From Melanocharis versteri (lineage: Eukaryota > Chordata > Aves > Passeriformes > Melanocharitidae), in NCBI GenBank assembly GCA_013397845.1, contig VZTG01007430.1, forward strand, positions 62,001 to 126,000: a DNA stretch of 64,000 nt, in the 5' to 3' direction. The notes under the pieces are model-generated. The model was not told the origin of the DNA, did no database searches, and was given only the letters and a program-made list of their open reading frames with translations. The position numbers and the translations under genes were made by a program. Below are positions 61,105 through 64,000 of the stretch, one piece after another (position 1 is the stretch's first letter; each line of letters opens with the position of its first letter).

Positions 61105-64000
61105 CTGCAACAAAGAAAAGCCAAGGAGAGTTTTAATTACAACATTCCTAAACAGCGTTAGCTTTAAAAACACGTATGAGAAAGCAGCATGTGCAGAAGT
61201 GCAGAGAGCTAAAATCCAATCATCCTGATGTCCTCCCCACCACAGCTTCATTCACAGGAACGCAGAACAGGAAAGGGCTCCCTGATTCAAGGAGTTCAGT
61301 CTCTCGTGTCTGTAAGCACTACACCACATAATCCCCTTAACAGATTAAACAGTCTATCTGGGAATCCTGGGAGAGTCACTTAGCTAAATTTGCTTTATTA
61401 TTTTTATAAAGTAACGTGATGTTCCCCACGAGTGGAAACCAAATGAAGTCACCCCCTCTACCTGAGGAGGAATAAGTTTTGTTCTAGGAAGCACAGCCCA
61501 CAAACAGGAGACTTTTTAATGAACTTCTGTGCCGAGGGACGTGCACAGGGGAGGCAGAGAACAAGACCAAAATTACACAGCACTACAGCCTGAAATGGCC
61601 GGGTGAGGTAATTTTACAAGCATTTAGGTGCCCAATGACACACAGAAACACCTGCCAGCGTACCATGGACCACCTAAACAGGCTACGTGACACGTGGAAT
61701 TCACTGCAATTAAGCACTTCAACATTTTCTGAGCCTCCTGTAAAACCACAGAACACTGGCTTTTAGTGCAGCTGATAAAAATCTTCCCTTCAAGAGGCAA
61801 TTCCTCTCTGGCACTACTGAACCCTCCTAGAAACCCAAACTATTTCAGCGATGCACACAAATGCAAACTTTACCCAGCAAAACCAAAATTAAACAGAATT
61901 CTCCTGGATCCTCTCATAGATTCACTTCTAAAATATGCCCAAAAAAAAAAAAAGGAAAAACGTAGTTTTCCTTTCTGTAACACAACAGAAAATTCTGTTC
62001 TGTAATTGCAGTAAAGATTCCACCAATTCAGAGTCAGAAAAAGCACAGCAGCATTTACATTTTAAAGAAATATTTGCAATGGTTTTAGTGGTTCACAAAC
62101 TACAACCATTTTTTAAAGAAAGATGTAGGTATGTTAATACAGTCATCCATTTCTGTCAAAAACACAGGTTCAATTAGACCACTGTTCTGTGCTTAAAAGG
62201 AATCAAAACCCAAACGTTGGGGGAATCACAGCAGGTCTTAAGGGGTCAACACCCCAGTGATTTCTCACTGGTACCAATATTTCCCTAAGGACGGGGCCAG
62301 CAGCCAATCCCAGGTACCACATGCATGAAATGACCCTTTAAAAAAAATCCAAACAGAAATGGAGTAAAAATCAGGCAGACACAGAATGCAGGAAAATATT
62401 CTCATGCTTTCCCAGCTGTTCTATCACCAATTTTTCTGCAAATTCTCCAAGCTGGATTTTTAGGGGTGGAATGTGCAAGTTTCCGTGTATTACTTGCTTT
62501 AGTTGTAATTATTTTAATTGTCCATGAGAGACCAAAAACAAAGGAAAAGTTGCTATGACAAAGCTGCATTCTGCTTTTTTTCCTTCTTGGCGTTGTTTGT
62601 GGTTTCAGGGGTTTGCTTTCCCTCCTCTGGTTTGGTGCACACAAATATTCATGACACCATGTGACAAACAAGCAAATTCTTAAAAACAGCTTAAGCAGGC
62701 ACACATAAAAACTTAATTCCCAAGTCACAAATAATCTCACTAAGTGATTTGCCTCAGTAATATCCTGACAATGAGGTCCCCAGGTTAATCTTCTACATCA
62801 AAGCAACCTTTCAGAGCACATCTACAAGTAATTTTTGCCATGAAATGCAGACATCCTGTGGAAACTCCTTTCCCCTCTGAAGCAAAGAAGCTCAACGTGT
62901 TTTCTGGCATTACCCTGTGTACAACCTACCCACAGAACTTGTTCCTTACTTACTTTTCTGGGTATGTCCTCAAATGAAACAAGCTTTTACTAGAACTATT
63001 ACATAAAGCCAACTGTTCTCAAACGCTGTTTGCTACACTGCTTGAACACAAAACTGTTAAACATCCATGCAAATTAGTAATATAAAATGAAGAAATAAAA
63101 TCTTTTTAACATTATTAATTAGGAAAACTACTTAATTCAATTTACTGAAGAATTTTAATGGAAGCTTCTATTTAAATAGAGTTTCAAACACACATGCTTG
63201 AGGGTGGAGAAAGGAGTTTTCGTAAACCAGCTCTCCTGCAGTGCTATGGTTACTAAAAAAGTCAGGTTCTCTCTGTAAATTTCTTGTAAGAAAAATGTAG
63301 TTTTCCAAGCTGACCTGAATTTTAAGCTCTAAATATTCAGACTTTGTCTACTCAAAAGGCCAAGTAAACTCAAACAGACATGTTCCTGACAAATGTCATC
63401 CATTTGGAAGGCAAGCTGCAGTTGTTTAAATATTACTGACTATGATAGAGAGTATCTTTCAATAAGCAGTTTCTACAACACTCATGTCAGAGCTTTTACT
63501 GCTAAGGAAGGCGAGCGAACTCTACAAATACCCAGAAGTTGTAAAAAGCCAGAGTCTGCAAAAGGAGGTTCATTCAGTTTTAATAATATTTTCTGGGAAA
63601 TAAAATGAGCTCAACACAACTCTTAAGCTTTTGCACAGAATGACTTAAGTACAGCTATTCTGAAATACCAGAAAATGCTGTCCATGTTTTTAGACAGAAG
63701 GCCATCAGGAAGGTTAAGGGTTCGGTTTTCAGTTCTATTTCCACTACAACAACTAAGAAGCCTTAAAATTGTGTTCGATGGCAGCCAGGTTTTTGCTAAA
63801 AACTCAGTAAAATGTCTGCCTTAGTAAGAAAGTCTTCAGACTATTATGAAATCGTGATTGAAGGTTATATAAACAATTCATGTTCAAACTTCAGGGTGTA
63901 GCTGCCAGCCCTTCCTTTTCAGAAGGGGAAGTCACTGTTGTATTTTGATGGGAAAGTTTAAATGGCAGGAATAGGATCTGTGTTAAATTTATGAGACAAA
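61105..64000 (-). other. WDR89: WDR89 5' intron (partial)
   Basis: Sequence upstream of the 3' splice site that abuts the WDR89 coding exon. By analogy with other vertebrates it should lead to one or more non-coding 5' exons and a promoter beyond the right edge. No CpG-rich promoter, coding exon or CR1 is seen. Small poly-A runs occur (for example at 61938-61951). Confidence 0.7.

Noticed and set aside
61093..61251. N-terminal extension of WDR89 by 53 codons
   Set aside because: A strong 3' splice site lies at 61107-61105 and the extension has no counterpart in the family. It is intron.
1..64000. CRISPR array, operon, phage or bacterial mobile element
   Set aside because: No regularly spaced direct repeats and no bacterial gene structure. 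The content is that of a bird chromosome.

Overview
This is a vertebrate, almost certainly avian, nuclear genomic window. The genome type is inferred from many degraded CR1 LINE fragments with typical bird CR1 3' ends, one bird-type solo LTR, long AT-rich introns and spliced genes at very low coding density. The host is probably a passerine, because the LTR and several CR1 variants look like those common in songbirds, but this is a judgement from memory and not a database result. Nothing bacterial is present: no operons, CRISPR array or ribosome-binding sites.

Two protein-coding genes can be identified, both on the minus strand. The first is PPP2R5E, the B56-epsilon regulatory subunit of protein phosphatase 2A. 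Only its first coding exon is present (30036-30192 plus a few bases of 5' UTR). It is followed by about 30 kb of its next intron, which runs off the left edge. It is preceded by an intron and a CpG-rich promoter zone that is mostly lost in a 544-bp assembly gap (32609-33152). The second is WDR89, a WD40-repeat protein of 389 residues. Its whole coding region lies in one exon (59923-61092) with a 3' splice site 12 bases before the ATG, and its upstream intron fills the right end of the window. PPP2R5E and WDR89 are also adjacent and co-oriented in human 14q23, so this is conserved synteny.

The layout is as follows. 1-30035: PPP2R5E intron, with almost no recognisable CR1 until 23.7 kb, several A/C-rich tracts and one GC/CpG-rich islet at about 10.2-10.6 kb. 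30036-33330: first coding exon, upstream intron, a G-rich tract, the gap and the CpG-rich remnant. 33.4-57.2 kb: intergenic DNA holding nine CR1 fragments (one with reverse-transcriptase remnants), a tiny tenth piece and a solo LTR. 57.2-59.9 kb: 3' flank of WDR89. 59.9-64 kb: WDR89 coding exon and 5' intron.

The window shows no obvious new system. The items most worth checking are the CpG islet inside the PPP2R5E intron, with a strong-context ATG and a consensus 5' splice site on the gene's own strand; two exon-like, phase-compatible open segments on the minus strand at 38.45-38.58 and 35.78-35.88 kb; the G-rich tract beside the gap; and an inverted CR1 pair at 44.7-45.3 kb.
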